From the NCBI RefSeq assembly GCF_023701345.1, contig NZ_JAMPXE010000020.1, forward strand, positions 1 through 35,820: a stretch of DNA of 35,820 bases, written 5' to 3'. The stretch comes from Rhodoferax sp. GTDB taxonomy: Bacteria; Pseudomonadota; Gammaproteobacteria; Burkholderiales; Burkholderiaceae_C. How positions within the stretch are numbered: position 1 is the first letter of the stretch; every line of letters begins with the position of its first letter. The notes under the pieces were generated by a model. It was not told the DNA's origin and ran no database searches. It saw only the letters and a list, made by a program, of their open reading frames with translations. Made by a program: the position numbers and the translations under genes. This document shows positions 7,643 through 20,213 of the stretch, piece by piece.

Positions 7643-8872
7643 TCAATGACCGCGCCCCACCGGCGCCTGCATCGGCCAGGCCACCACCAGCCACAACAAC
7701 ATCAGGCCGGCACAGACCGCAAACAGACCACTGGCGCCACCATGTTTCATGAGCCAGCCACCGCCCATGCCGCCGGCAAAAAAACCGAGCGACTGCAGCG
7801 TGTTGTAAACCCCGATGGCGGCGCCGCGGCTGGCCGGGGGCGCCAAACGCGACACGATGCTGGGCTGGCTGGCTTCCAGCACATTGAAGCCGTAAAAAAA
7901 GACAAACAGCAAGCCACCCAGCAGCGCAAGGCCGGGGGTGGCGTCGACCTGCCACCAGAGCCCAAGCTGCACCAGTGCCGTCAAGCCGATCGAGGTCAAA
8001 AACACGGCCCGCAAATAACCCCGTTTTTCCAACTGGAACAGGCTGCCGCCCATCACCACAAACGAGCCCAGCACCGCAGGCAAATACACCTGCCAATGGT
8101 CCTCGCGCGCCAAACCAGCCTGCACCAGCATGGCCGGCAGGGCCAGCCACATGGCCAGTTGCACCGCGTGCAGCACAAAAACGCCAAAATTCAGCCGCAG
8201 CAGCGCCGTCGAGTGCAACACATCGACGACCCGGCCGCGCGGCTGGTCCTTGTGTTGCAAGGGTTCGGCGGGCACCCACCAGATCACCGCGGCCACGCCC
8301 AACAGCGCCAGCACCCCGGTCAGGGCAAAAATACCCACCAGTCCGATCCATCCCGCCAGCACCGGCGCAGCCACCAGCGACAGGGCGAACATCAAGCCGA
8401 TGCTGGCCCCCACCATCGCCATCGATTTGGTGCGCACCTCATCACGCGTCTGGTCGGCCAGCAGCGCCGTGACGGCCGCCGACACCGCACCCGCACCCTG
8501 CACCGCCCGCCCAATGGCCAGCCAGGTGAGCGACGGCGCCCATGCCGCCAACAGGCTGCCGACCGCAAACACCAGCAGGCCAAAGACAATCACGGGTTTG
8601 CGACCGACCCGGTCAGAGGCCAGGCCATACAAGAACTGCAGCATGGCCTGGGTCAAACCGTAAATGCCCATGGTCAGACCCACCATGGCGGCGTCGTCGC
8701 CACCCGGATAACGCGCTGCCTCGATGGCAAACACCGGCAAAATCAGGAACAGGCCCAGCATGCGCAGGGCGAATATGGAAGCAAGGGAAAGACTGGCGCG
8801 CAATTCCAGCGCCGTCATGGCGGTCCCGGTTTTGGCGCTGGCAGACACCAGTGGCGCGTTCACATCTGACAA
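7643..8872 (-). CDS. MFS transporter, YajR-like
   Basis: 409 residues with about 12 membrane helices. The first helix contains [13 protein letters not shown], followed by IYGLTQA and the MFS loop DRVGRKP, all close to E. coli YajR. Unlike YajR it ends after the twelfth helix and lacks the C-terminal cytoplasmic YAM domain. The start chosen is TTG at 8872 because GGAGA lies 6-7 nt upstream; ATG at 8818 would shorten the N-terminus but lacks a ribosome site. Inner-membrane proton-driven export is expected; the substrate is unknown. It is divergent from uvrA and followed by ssb. A long antisense frame covering this gene is a GC-content shadow. Confidence 0.93.
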   Translation of the reverse strand: MSDVNAPLVSASAKTGTAMTALELRASLSLASIFALRMLGLFLILPVFAIEAARYPGGDDAAMVGLTMGIYGLTQAMLQFLYGLASDRVGRKPVIVFGLLVFAVGSLLAAWAPSLTWLAIGRAVQGAGAVSAAVTALLADQTRDEVRTKSMAMVGASIGLMFALSLVAAPVLAGWIGLVGIFALTGVLALLGVAAVIWWVPAEPLQHKDQPRGRVVDVLHSTALLRLNFGVFVLHAVQLAMWLALPAMLVQAGLAREDHWQVYLPAVLGSFVVMGGSLFQLEKRGYLRAVFLTSIGLTALVQLGLWWQVDATPGLALLGGLLFVFFYGFNVLEASQPSIVSRLAPPASRGAAIGVYNTLQSLGFFAGGMGGGWLMKHGGASGLFAVCAGLMLLWLVVAWPMQAPVGRGH

Positions 8873-9036
8873 GGGCTTCTCCGAAATCTCAAGCTCAACC
8901 CGGATGGGCTACAAGCCGTGCATTGTCCCTGATTATGGGCAATTGCCTGACCCGTCAAGGCCAGCCGGGCGCCGCCATTGGCTATCATGGCAGGTTGTCC
9001 GATGCATTTTTACCGTATTTTTTGAGCCCTTCCACC

Positions 9037-12093
<3,057 letters not shown>

Positions 12094-12194
12094 CAAAAAT
12101 GAAGGGGTGCCTGAGCCAACGGGTTTAGACTGACGCACAGGTGCCGCGGTGACCTCGCTGCGTCCTTGAAAATCGTGCCTTGAGGAGACAAGCC

Positions 12195-14144
12195 ATGCAC
12201 ACCCAGTTCAACGACCAGCAAACCACCGGCGCACGCACCAACAAGGTGGTCAGCGCGGCCGAGGCCGTGCGACTGATCCACGACGGCGACACGGTGGCCA
12301 CCGGTGGCTTTGTCGGCATTGGTTTTGCCGAAGAGATTGCGGTGGCGCTGGAAGAGCGTTTTGTGCAAACCCGGGAAGAAACCGGCCAGGGCGCACCGCA
12401 AAACCTCACGCTGGTCTATGCCGCCGGCCAGGGCGACGGCCAAAGCCGGGGCCTGAACCACTTTGGCCACGACGGCCTGGTGCGCCGCGTCATCGGCGGC
12501 CATTGGGGACTGGTGCCCACGCTGCAGCAGTTGGCGATTGACAACAAGATTGAAGCCTACAACCTACCGCAGGGCGTGATCACGCACCTGTTTCGCGACA
12601 TTGCCGCAGGCAAGCCGGGCACGCTGACGCATGTCGGGCTCGACACCTTTGTCGATCCGATCCACGGTGGCGGCAAGCTCAACGCCGCGACCACCCACGA
12701 CATCGTGCAGCGCATGGCGATTGACGGCAAGGATTACCTGTTCTACAAGGCGTTCCCGATCCATGTGGGCATCATCCGCGCCACCACCGCCGACCCCGAC
12801 GGCAACCTGAGCATGGAACGCGAAGCCCTCACGCTCGAAGCGCTGGCCATTGCCATGGCGGCGCGCAACAGCGGCGGCATTGTGATTGCGCAGGTGGAAC
12901 GTCTCGCCGAGCGCAATACCCTGCACCCGCGCAGCGTCAAGGTGCCTGGTGTGCTGGTCGACGCGGTGGTGGTTGCCACGGATCCGGCGCTTCACATGCA
13001 AACCTTTTCCGAGGCCTACAACCCGGCCTACTCCGGCGAGATTCGTGTGCCCATGGATTCGATCGAACCGCTGGCGCTGACAGAACGCAAAGTGATTGCC
13101 CGGCGCGCTGCGCTGGAGCTCAAGCCCAATAGCGTGGTGAATCTGGGCATTGGCATGCCCGAGGGTGTGGCCACCGTGGCCGCCGAAGAAAAGGTGTTCG
13201 ATCTGTTGACTCTGACCGCCGAGCCCGGCGTGATTGGCGGCATTCCTGCGGGTGGCTTGAGTTTTGGCGCCGCCATCAACGCCCAGGCCGTGATTGACCA
13301 ACCCAGCCAGTTTGACTTTTATGACGGTGGCGGCCTGGACGTGGCGGTGCTCGGGCTGGCCCAGGCCGATGCCGAAGGCAACCTCAACGTCAGCAAATTT
13401 GGCCCCAAGCTGGCTGGCGCCGGCGGCTTCATCAACATCAGCCAGAACGCCAAGACCGTGGTCTTTGTCGGCACCTTCACGGCCGGTGACTTGCAACTGG
13501 GCATTGAAGACGGACGCCTGCAGATTCACAGCGAGGGCACTCAGCACAAGTTTGTCCGCCAAGTGGCACACCGCACCTTCAGCGCCCGCGAATCGCGCCA
13601 GCGTGGCCAGCACGTGCTGTATGTGACCGAGCGTTGTGTGTTCCAGTTGGCCGGCACCCCGGAGGCACCGGCGCTGGAACTCATCGAACTGGCGCCTGGC
13701 GTCGATTTGCAGCGCGATGTGCTGGCGCAGATGGACTTCTGCCCGCTGATCAGCCCGCAGCTCAAAGTGATGGACGCCGCCCTGTTTGCAGACAAGCCCA
13801 TGGGGCTGCGGCAACGCCTGCTGGCCACGCCGCTGGCCGAGCGACTCGAACTTGACAGCGCCCACCGGCTGCTGTTCATCAACTTTGAAGGGCTGGCGGT
13901 GGACAACATGAACGACGTCAACGCCATTGAATCCCAGGTCACCGCGCTGCTGGAACCGCTCAAAGAACGTGTGGCGGTGGTGGTGAACTACGACAGCTTT
14001 ACCATTGCACCGGCGCTGATCGAGGCCTATTCCTTGATGGTGCAGCAGCTCAAACGCCGCTTTTACAGCCGTGTCACGCGTTACGGCACCGGCGGTTTTC
14101 TGAAAGCCCGGCTGGAAGCCCATGCCTCCAGCCCCAAACGTTAA
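12195..14144 (+). CDS. Acyl-CoA:acetate / 3-oxoacid CoA-transferase with C-terminal extension
   Basis: 649 residues, ATG preceded by GGAG at 12184-12187. The two fused CoA-transferase halves cover about 15-260 and 290-520, as in propionate CoA-transferase and E. coli YdiF. Residues 317-324 (LGIGMPEG) and [12 protein letters not shown], with the likely catalytic Glu343, match the class I active site, which forms a glutamyl-CoA thioester. It should move CoA between short acyl groups and acetate or acetoacetate in the cytoplasm; the exact pair is not predictable. About 120 residues beyond the usual end (530-649) form an alpha/beta-looking extension absent from YdiF-length proteins. It is convergent with pyrF, 7 nt apart. 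Confidence 0.9.
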   Translation: MHTQFNDQQTTGARTNKVVSAAEAVRLIHDGDTVATGGFVGIGFAEEIAVALEERFVQTREETGQGAPQNLTLVYAAGQGDGQSRGLNHFGHDGLVRRVIGGHWGLVPTLQQLAIDNKIEAYNLPQGVITHLFRDIAAGKPGTLTHVGLDTFVDPIHGGGKLNAATTHDIVQRMAIDGKDYLFYKAFPIHVGIIRATTADPDGNLSMEREALTLEALAIAMAARNSGGIVIAQVERLAERNTLHPRSVKVPGVLVDAVVVATDPALHMQTFSEAYNPAYSGEIRVPMDSIEPLALTERKVIARRAALELKPNSVVNLGIGMPEGVATVAAEEKVFDLLTLTAEPGVIGGIPAGGLSFGAAINAQAVIDQPSQFDFYDGGGLDVAVLGLAQADAEGNLNVSKFGPKLAGAGGFINISQNAKTVVFVGTFTAGDLQLGIEDGRLQIHSEGTQHKFVRQVAHRTFSARESRQRGQHVLYVTERCVFQLAGTPEAPALELIELAPGVDLQRDVLAQMDFCPLISPQLKVMDAALFADKPMGLRQRLLATPLAERLELDSAHRLLFINFEGLAVDNMNDVNAIESQVTALLEPLKERVAVVVNYDSFTIAPALIEAYSLMVQQLKRRFYSRVTRYGTGGFLKARLEAHASSPKR

Positions 14145-14151
14145 AACTGGA

Positions 14152-14976
14152 TTACGGGCGCGCCGCCTGCAACAGGTCACGCGTTTTCAAGGCTTCCTGG
14201 CGTGCGGCCTGGACAAAATCAGCAGCGCTTGAAGCGTACAAGATGGCACGCGATGAATTCACGATGATCGGCCCGTTGTCACGCCAACCCGCCCGCACTG
14301 TGGCCATCGCATCACCGCCCTGGGCCCCCACCCCCGGAATCAGCAGCGGCAGCGTTGGCGCCAGCGCGCGCACGCGCTCGATCTCGGCGGGATAGGTCGC
14401 GCCCACCACCAGTCCCAGCTGGCCATTGAGGTTCCACGGCCCTTGCGCCAATTGCGCAATGTGCTCGTACAACAGCGGCTCGCCCGCCACGCTGGCGAGC
14501 CGCTGGTTCTGAAAATCATCGCCCCCCGGGTTGGACGTGCGGCACAGCAGGAAAGCGCCCTTGCCATGGTATTTGAGGTAGGGCTGGATCGAGTCAAAAC
14601 CCATGAACGGTGACAATGTCACCGCATCGGCGCCATAACGCTCAAAAGCCTCCCTGGCATATTGCTCGGCGGTGCTGCCAATGTCGCCGCGCTTGGCGTC
14701 CAGAATGACGGACACCCCCGGCGCGGCGCGGCGCATGTGCGCCATCAGCCGCTCCAGTTGGTCTTCGGCCCGGTGCGCCGCAAAATAGGCAATCTGCGGC
14801 TTGAAGGCGCTCACCAAGTCTGCCGTGGCATCGACGATGGCCGCACAAAAATCGTAAATTTTGCTGACATCGCCCCGCAGGGTCGCAGGAAACCTGGCCG
14901 GCTCGGGGTCCAGCCCGACGCACAACATGGAACCGTTTTGGCGCTCGGCATTGCGCAACATGTCTAGAAAATTCAT
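14152..14976 (-). CDS. pyrF: Orotidine 5'-phosphate decarboxylase (type 2)
   Basis: 274 residues. Converts OMP to UMP in the last step of de novo pyrimidine synthesis. The catalytic Asp-Lys-Asp set is in [16 protein letters not shown]. The N-terminus ([14 protein letters not shown]) and the length above 260 are typical of the type 2 subfamily found in actinobacteria and many betaproteobacteria, distinct from the shorter E. coli type. The later motif PGVGAQGGD binds phosphate. The start ATG is 86 nt from the divergent metal-transporter gene. Confidence 0.97.
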   Translation of the reverse strand: MNFLDMLRNAERQNGSMLCVGLDPEPARFPATLRGDVSKIYDFCAAIVDATADLVSAFKPQIAYFAAHRAEDQLERLMAHMRRAAPGVSVILDAKRGDIGSTAEQYAREAFERYGADAVTLSPFMGFDSIQPYLKYHGKGAFLLCRTSNPGGDDFQNQRLASVAGEPLLYEHIAQLAQGPWNLNGQLGLVVGATYPAEIERVRALAPTLPLLIPGVGAQGGDAMATVRAGWRDNGPIIVNSSRAILYASSAADFVQAARQEALKTRDLLQAARP

Positions 14977-15062
14977 GGCGCGATTGTATGAAGTGATGCC
15001 GCCCGTCAGGGCCAGCCGCTCAGTGGCCTAAACTTCAGGCTTCTCCCTTGTTGAACTGCCCC

Positions 15063-16007
15063 ATGCGCCCAGACGAATTTCCCGACGACGACGAAGACAG
15101 CCAGTTCAGCCCGGCCCAGCGCGCTGCGGCTGCATCGCGTTCCACCTGGGTCAGTGTGGCCGTGAACCTGGTGCTGAGCATTGGCCAGATTGCGGTTGGC
15201 ATCCTGGCCAAATCACAGGCCCTGATCGCCGACGGCATGCACACTCTGTCAGATCTGGTGGCTGACTTTGTCGTGCTGTTTGCCAACCACCACAGCCAGA
15301 AAGACGCCGACGAAGACCACCCCTACGGCCATCAACGGTTTGAGACCGCAGCCGCTTTGGTGCTGGGCGCACTGCTGCTGCTGGTGGGCCTGGGCATGCT
15401 GTGGTCAGCCGCCGGCAAGCTGCAAAACCCCGCCTCCATTGCCACGGTGCACATCACAGCCCTGTGGGTGGCCGCGGGCGCGCTGGTGGGCAAGGAACTG
15501 CTGTTTCGCTACATGCTGGCGGTGGCCAAAAAAGTCAAGAGCAGCATGCTGGTGGCCAACGCCTGGCATGCCCGATCGGATGCCGCGTCGTCGCTGGTGG
15601 TGGGGGTCGGCATCATCGGCAACCTGCTGGGCTACCCCATTCTGGACCCGATTGCCGCCGCCATTGTGGGCTTCATGGTGACCCGGATGGGCTGGAGTTT
15701 CGGCTGGGACGCCCTGCATGACCTGATGGACCGCGCGGTGGACGAGGCCGAGGTGCGGGCCATCCGGCAAACGCTGATGCAAACCCCCGGCATCAGCAAT
15801 GTGCACGACATACGCACCCGCAAAATGGGCGACATGATCGTGGTCGATGCCCACCTGGAAGTGGATGCCACGCTGAGCGTCGAGCAAGGCCACGACATTG
15901 CCGTGGCAGCCCGCAGCCGCGTCATGCAGCGCCACCGGGTGATCAACATGATGACGCATGTGGACCCTTACAAGCGCCCGGACAGGGACCACAACCACGC
16001 CGGTTAA
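15063..16007 (+). CDS. Cation diffusion facilitator (FieF/CzcD-type) metal exporter
   Basis: 314 residues from ATG 15063; a TTG at 15048 is an alternative start. Six membrane helices (about 25-205) and a cytoplasmic ferredoxin-like C-terminal domain follow. The metal site residues are visible in ADGMHTLSDLVADF (helix 2) and AWHARSDAASS (helix 5), giving the Asp/His tetrad of Zn/Fe/Cd exporters. A His/Asp-rich loop DADEDHPYGHQRFE is family-typical. It exports divalent metal, probably Zn or Fe, in exchange for protons. It overlaps the stop codon of the convergent antiporter gene. Confidence 0.93.
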   Translation: MRPDEFPDDDEDSQFSPAQRAAAASRSTWVSVAVNLVLSIGQIAVGILAKSQALIADGMHTLSDLVADFVVLFANHHSQKDADEDHPYGHQRFETAAALVLGALLLLVGLGMLWSAAGKLQNPASIATVHITALWVAAGALVGKELLFRYMLAVAKKVKSSMLVANAWHARSDAASSLVVGVGIIGNLLGYPILDPIAAAIVGFMVTRMGWSFGWDALHDLMDRAVDEAEVRAIRQTLMQTPGISNVHDIRTRKMGDMIVVDAHLEVDATLSVEQGHDIAVAARSRVMQRHRVINMMTHVDPYKRPDRDHNHAG

Positions 16008-17227
16008 ACCTCAGGTTTTGCCCGGCTGTATTCGGCAAGCTGTGCTGAGGAATAGACCCTTTTGAACAGCAGCGGCGTCAGGAACGTGGTCACGATACCC
16101 ATCAAAACCAGGGTCGAGAACATCGCGGGTCCGATAAAGCCCTTTTGGTAGGCGATTCCGGCAACAACCAGCTCCATGACACCTCGCCCATTGAGGACAC
16201 ACCCAAGGCCGATCGACTCTCTGGATGGCATGCCAACAAGCTTGCCGCCGAGCCATCCCGCAAACAGTTTGGTCAAAATGGAAACCAGGATGACGACAAC
16301 CGGGAAACCGATGTTGCTGAAAGCCCCGGCCTGAAACTCAAGCCCGAGGTAGGCAAAAAACACCGGCGCCAGGAACCCATTGGTAATGGAGCCCAGTGTG
16401 CCGCGCAAATCATCGTAACGGGAAGCCAGAAAATGCCGCTTGTCGAGAAACAAGGCGCCAAAAAAAGCACCAATGACAAAATGGAATCCGAGCATTTCAG
16501 TGAAGGAGCCAAAGACCATCACAAAAACGATGACCACACCAAACAGGGCTTCCGGCCCGAAATACCGAATCAGCGCCTCCGGAACGGCCTGAATGCTCAA
16601 ATTACGCTGGTCCAGCCAGCCAAGCAACCGATTGAGAAAAAAGACCAACAGTCCCAAACCGAACAGTTTGACAATGGCGACCGCGATCGACGATGCGGCA
16701 CCACCCCATGTCACATGCTGCGGAATGTTCAGTACGATGCCCAAAATGAACAACGCGGCGACATCGTTGACGACAGCGGTGGCCAGTGCATAGCGGGCAA
16801 TCCGGGTATGCAGGATACCCAGGCTGCCAAGCAGCTTGACCGCCACCGGCAGTGCCGTGATGGAGATGCACAGGCCAAGAAATATCATGCGCATCACATC
16901 CTGCTGGTAGGCTGCCGCCACCAGCACGCCGCCGAGGAACGGCACCAAGAAGCTGATGACGGCCAGCAGCAGGCCGCGCCCGCGCATGGCCCCGATGATG
17001 TCGGCAAAGCGCATTTCAAGTCCGGCGCTCAGGATGATCAAAAATACAGCCAGCTCGGAGATGCCGGCCAAGGCGGCATTGGGCTGAATCAGGTTGAGTA
17101 CGGCCGGGCCGAGCAAAACGCCGGCGAAAATTTCGCCAATCAATTCAGGCTGCTTGTACCTGGCAAACAACCGCCCCAGCAAGCGAGCGGCGACGATCAG
17201 GACAAGAAGACTGGAAAGTAATGACAC
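16004..17227 (-). CDS. CPA2-type cation:proton antiporter (KefB/NapA-like, membrane domain only)
   Basis: 407 residues with 12-13 membrane helices throughout. The opening motif KQPELIGEIFAGVLLGP is diagnostic of the Na+/H+ exchanger (CPA2) family. The protein stops after the membrane domain and has no cytoplasmic TrkA-N/RCK regulatory domain, so it is shorter than KefB/KefC. The start is GTG at 17227 (MSLLSSLLVLIVAARLLGR); no better ATG lies upstream. Function is monovalent cation or proton exchange at the inner membrane; the ion cannot be told. Its stop codon TAA overlaps the complementary TAA of the CDF gene. Confidence 0.9.
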   Translation of the reverse strand: MSLLSSLLVLIVAARLLGRLFARYKQPELIGEIFAGVLLGPAVLNLIQPNAALAGISELAVFLIILSAGLEMRFADIIGAMRGRGLLLAVISFLVPFLGGVLVAAAYQQDVMRMIFLGLCISITALPVAVKLLGSLGILHTRIARYALATAVVNDVAALFILGIVLNIPQHVTWGGAASSIAVAIVKLFGLGLLVFFLNRLLGWLDQRNLSIQAVPEALIRYFGPEALFGVVIVFVMVFGSFTEMLGFHFVIGAFFGALFLDKRHFLASRYDDLRGTLGSITNGFLAPVFFAYLGLEFQAGAFSNIGFPVVVILVSILTKLFAGWLGGKLVGMPSRESIGLGCVLNGRGVMELVVAGIAYQKGFIGPAMFSTLVLMGIVTTFLTPLLFKRVYSSAQLAEYSRAKPEV

Positions 17228-17332
17228 AAGTATTTCGGCAACGTAAATTTTGACTTTACCATGGCCAAAATTCCTGCCGGCACCGCCCTGTCGCCCGATG
17301 AGACTGTCGAGTTGACGCTGCTGATTGAGTGG

Positions 17333-18142
17333 TTATGGGTCGCCAGCAATTGTCTTGATCGGCTTCAGCGGAGTCCCGAACTGCTCACGCAGCGGCGCAT
17401 GGCCGAGTGGCGGAAATTCGAACACAGCCTCTGGCACCTTTCTTTCTGGAATATGGTCAAGTAGGTGGCGGATCAAGGTGAGCCGGCCCCGCCGCTGGTC
17501 GTTGAAGTCGACCAGCACCCAAGGCGCTTTCGGTTTGTGCGTGGCCTTGAGCATGGCATCACGTGCCAGCCCGTACTGGGCATACTTTTCGCGCGCCTGA
17601 AGGTCGATCGGACTGAGTTTCCAGCGCTTGAGCGGATCAGCCAGGCGTTCGGCAAAACGCTCCTCCTGTTTTTCCTGGTCAACGGTCAGCCAATACTTGA
17701 ACAGCAGGATGCCATCGTCCACCAACAGCTGCTCGAACACCGGGGCCTGCTGGAGAAAGGCCTGGGTCTGGGCTGGGCTACAGAAACCCATGACGGCTTC
17801 AACACCGGCACGGTTGTACCAGCTGCGATCAAAAAAAACGATTTCACCAGCGGCTGGCAGATGTGGCACATAGCGCTGGAAATACCACTGTGTTGTCTCG
17901 CGTTCGCTCGGTTTGGCCAGCGCCACGGTTCGGCACAGGCGTGGATTGAGCGTTTCCATCAAAGCCGAAATCACGCCGCCCTTGCCCGCCGTGTCGCGAC
18001 CTTCGATGATCACGGCCAGCCGTTTGCCGGTATGCTGCAGCCAGCGCGCCACGTCGTTCAGCTCCTGCTGCAGCGGAGCCAGAAGATCGTAGTACTCGCT
18101 TTTGCCAAGCTTGCCGGACTTACCTTTTTTTGACTTGCTCAT
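17333..18142 (-). CDS. ppk2: Polyphosphate kinase 2 family protein
   Basis: 269 residues from ATG 18142; a TTG two codons upstream is less likely. The single P-loop kinase domain has Walker A EGRDTAGKGG, the downstream lid-module Arg residues, and Walker B FFDRSWYNR, the PPK2 signature. It transfers phosphate between inorganic polyphosphate and nucleotides in the cytoplasm. The subclass (GDP/ADP or AMP preference) is not certain from sequence; the one-domain length of about 270 fits class I or III. A Lys/Gly/Ser-rich N-terminus precedes the domain. It is divergent from the next small gene. Confidence 0.93.
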   Translation of the reverse strand: MSKSKKGKSGKLGKSEYYDLLAPLQQELNDVARWLQHTGKRLAVIIEGRDTAGKGGVISALMETLNPRLCRTVALAKPSERETTQWYFQRYVPHLPAAGEIVFFDRSWYNRAGVEAVMGFCSPAQTQAFLQQAPVFEQLLVDDGILLFKYWLTVDQEKQEERFAERLADPLKRWKLSPIDLQAREKYAQYGLARDAMLKATHKPKAPWVLVDFNDQRRGRLTLIRHLLDHIPERKVPEAVFEFPPLGHAPLREQFGTPLKPIKTIAGDP

Positions 18143-18197
18143 CGGCAAATACTACCATTCATTGCCCACGACTGACTGACAAACCCAGGACCAAGCC

Positions 18198-18512
18198 ATG
18201 GCCTTCGCCGACATACTCCAACAACTCCCTGCCGTGACCGATCTGGCGGCATTGCAACTGCGCAACGCAGCAGGCCAGCTGGTGGCCACGATCGAGAACA
18301 AACCCGGCAAGGCAGGCGCCCTGGCGGTCTACGCAGCCCTTGCAGCCAGACACGGCGACATCAACGTGGCGGCGGCGCAAGAAGGTCTGGATCTCTTTGC
18401 CGAACACACGGCCGATGCACGCGCCCATCCCGGCAGACACCCCAACATCGACCGCTTGCTGGAGGTCATCGCGTCTGGCCAGTGCTTCTCGGTCAATCTG
18501 ATCAAGGCCTGA
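18198..18512 (+). CDS. Small conserved protein, DUF2322-like
   Basis: 104 residues, no signal peptide or membrane segment. Its pattern LDLFAEHTADARAHPGRHPNIDRLLE and an N-terminal ENKPGKAGALAVYAALA region recall the DUF2322 family as I remember it; function unknown. It starts with ATG 18198, 55 nt from the divergent ppk2 start, and ends 11 nt before the convergent universal-stress gene. Codon use matches its neighbours, so it looks like a real gene. Confidence 0.82.
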   Translation: MAFADILQQLPAVTDLAALQLRNAAGQLVATIENKPGKAGALAVYAALAARHGDINVAAAQEGLDLFAEHTADARAHPGRHPNIDRLLEVIASGQCFSVNLIKA

Positions 18513-18523
18513 AAACGGAGCAC

Positions 18524-18958
18524 CTATTGCGTGACGACGCAGAAAACGCTGCAGGGGGAATGCTCAACCAGGGCGCCAGAGATGGACCCGCTCCACCATC
18601 GGGCCCAGCCCTCGACGTGTTTGTGTCCGACCACGATCAGGTCGGCATTGACTTTGCGCGCAAACCTGGTGATCTCCTGGACCGCGTCGCCCGCGAGCAG
18701 TTCACCGGTGGCGGCGTAGCCTGCTTGTGCCAGACGCTGCAGTCCATCGGCAAGAATTTTCTGGAATTCGGTTTTGTTCCTTTGATCAATGTCCGGCACG
18801 GGAAAGCCGCCGTCCATGGTGACCAGATTGATGTTGTAGGGCATGACCGCCACAAGCCAAAGCTCGGCTTGATTCCACTGGGCAAGGTCCTTGCAATCGA
18901 GCAGGGCCTTTTGTCCGGAAATGGAACCGTCATAGGCTAATACGATAGTTTTGTACAT
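18524..18958 (-). CDS. Universal stress protein (UspA family)
   Basis: 144 residues from ATG 18958, which has AGAGGA about 8 nt upstream. A single Usp alpha/beta domain opens with MYKTIVLAYDGS and has the ATP-binding motif near the C-terminus as VVGHKHVEGWARWWSGSIS (G-2X-G-9X-G(S/T)-like, somewhat degenerate). This suggests a nucleotide-binding cytoplasmic stress protein. It lies downstream of the MFS gene in the same orientation, 61 nt away, and could be a last member of that unit. Confidence 0.92.
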   Translation of the reverse strand: MYKTIVLAYDGSISGQKALLDCKDLAQWNQAELWLVAVMPYNINLVTMDGGFPVPDIDQRNKTEFQKILADGLQRLAQAGYAATGELLAGDAVQEITRFARKVNADLIVVGHKHVEGWARWWSGSISGALVEHSPCSVFCVVTQ

Positions 18959-19019
18959 TGCCAATCCTCTGTTGCGTGGTGAATGAGCATCGTCAGGAAC
19001 ATGCCGATTGTGAATCGTT

Positions 19020-20186
19020 TCAGGGCACCGGTGTCTTCCAATTCTTCAAGTAGATCAGCATGAAGACCATCATGATGCCAGCTGCGTAAAGGTACATGGC
19101 GGCAAATCCCTGTGATTGCGCAATTTGCCCCAGTGTGATCGAGCCAACGATGTAGCCGAGATCAATCGCCGACATGAAGAGCCCGTTGGCTGCCGCTTTT
19201 CTGTGTGGTGGGCAACGGTTGACTGCCCAGGTTTGCAGCGAGGGTTGAACGGCACCATAGCCCAGTCCGAACAACAGGGAAGAGACCACCAGCATGGTTA
19301 TCGAGCGGGTCTGTGACAGCGCAATGAGTCCGAGCAACATGGCGGCACTGCCAGGCAAAATAATGGCCGCATGGCCTTTCGCGTCGAACAGGCGTCCAAT
19401 CATTGTTCTGGTGACAAGAATCATGGCCGCGTAGCCGACGAAAAACAGCCAGATATTCTGTACCTGTTGTTCCCTGCCGTACAGCACGATGTAAGCCATG
19501 ACACCACACAATGGAACCGACAGAATAAAACAGAGAAACGATGGCAGCACTGCGCCGCCCTCAAAGACACGCGCCAGCATCGTGCCCCTGGAAGCCGTTG
19601 GATTGGGCTTGTGTTGCGCAAGTGAGGACAGCCCTTGTTTCAAGGTAGCCAACCCGGCAAATGTCAACAACGCCGAGACCGCCAGGACCTTCTTGAACTC
19701 AAAGTAATCCATCACGACGATCGCCACCAATGGCGAGAGCGACACCGGGACAATCACCGTCAGCGCGTAATAGCCCGCGCCTTCTCCCCTTTGTGATTCC
19801 GGGACAATTTTGTACACCACGGTCGCAATGGCTGACGTGGCCAGTCCCCAGCCGACGCCCTGAATGCCGCGCATCAGGAGAATGCCGTTGACGGGCATCC
19901 AGATCATCAGAAATGTAGTCGCGGCAATGCTGGCAATGCCGATCCAGATGATGCTTTTCTCGCCCGTCACATCGAAGATCACACCCGAGGCCATCCGCGT
20001 CGCCATCGACAGGATCGAGAAGGCCCCGATAACAAGACTGGTCTGGAATGCGCTGCCACCGATCCCGGCAACATAAGCCGGGAGTGTGGCCGGCAACATG
20101 TAAATACCCAGACAGAGCAGCAGGTTGCTTGAAATCAGGCCAAGGAAGTCCTTGGACCACAGCCCTTTTGCTGGCGCATCCTGCAT
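19020..20186 (-). CDS. MFS transporter downstream of TRAP genes
   Basis: 388 residues with 12 predicted membrane helices. It carries the MFS half-motifs around SGVIFDVTGEKSIIW and GVGWGLATSA in the first half and the corresponding RLFDAKGHAAI in the second. The family resembles the YfcJ/YhhS group of small-molecule exporters. It follows dctM by 27 nt in the same direction, so it is likely part of the same transcript. It may export or import a related organic acid (inference). No substrate can be deduced. Confidence 0.9.
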   Translation of the reverse strand: MQDAPAKGLWSKDFLGLISSNLLLCLGIYMLPATLPAYVAGIGGSAFQTSLVIGAFSILSMATRMASGVIFDVTGEKSIIWIGIASIAATTFLMIWMPVNGILLMRGIQGVGWGLATSAIATVVYKIVPESQRGEGAGYYALTVIVPVSLSPLVAIVVMDYFEFKKVLAVSALLTFAGLATLKQGLSSLAQHKPNPTASRGTMLARVFEGGAVLPSFLCFILSVPLCGVMAYIVLYGREQQVQNIWLFFVGYAAMILVTRTMIGRLFDAKGHAAIILPGSAAMLLGLIALSQTRSITMLVVSSLLFGLGYGAVQPSLQTWAVNRCPPHRKAAANGLFMSAIDLGYIVGSITLGQIAQSQGFAAMYLYAAGIMMVFMLIYLKNWKTPVP

Positions 20187-20213
20187 CTTGCCAAGGCGGG
20201 GAAGTGGCGTCCG

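Noticed and set aside
7037-8869. 610-codon plus-strand open frame
   Set aside because: It is antisense to ssb and the MFS gene, both clear families. The product is Gln/His/Arg-rich and without domain character, as expected for a GC-rich shadow frame.
8542-9036. Upstream extension of the uvrA frame
   Set aside because: It would overlap the divergent MFS gene, is rich in Pro/Arg/Gln and lies outside UvrA homology. A start near 9037 is used.
12564-14180. 538-codon minus-strand open frame
   Set aside because: Antisense to the CoA-transferase, with low-complexity His/Gly/Arg-rich composition and no motif.
16145-17221. 358-codon plus-strand open frame
   Set aside because: Antisense to the antiporter gene and rich in Asp/Gln/His/Lys. 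A mirror of membrane codons, not a protein.
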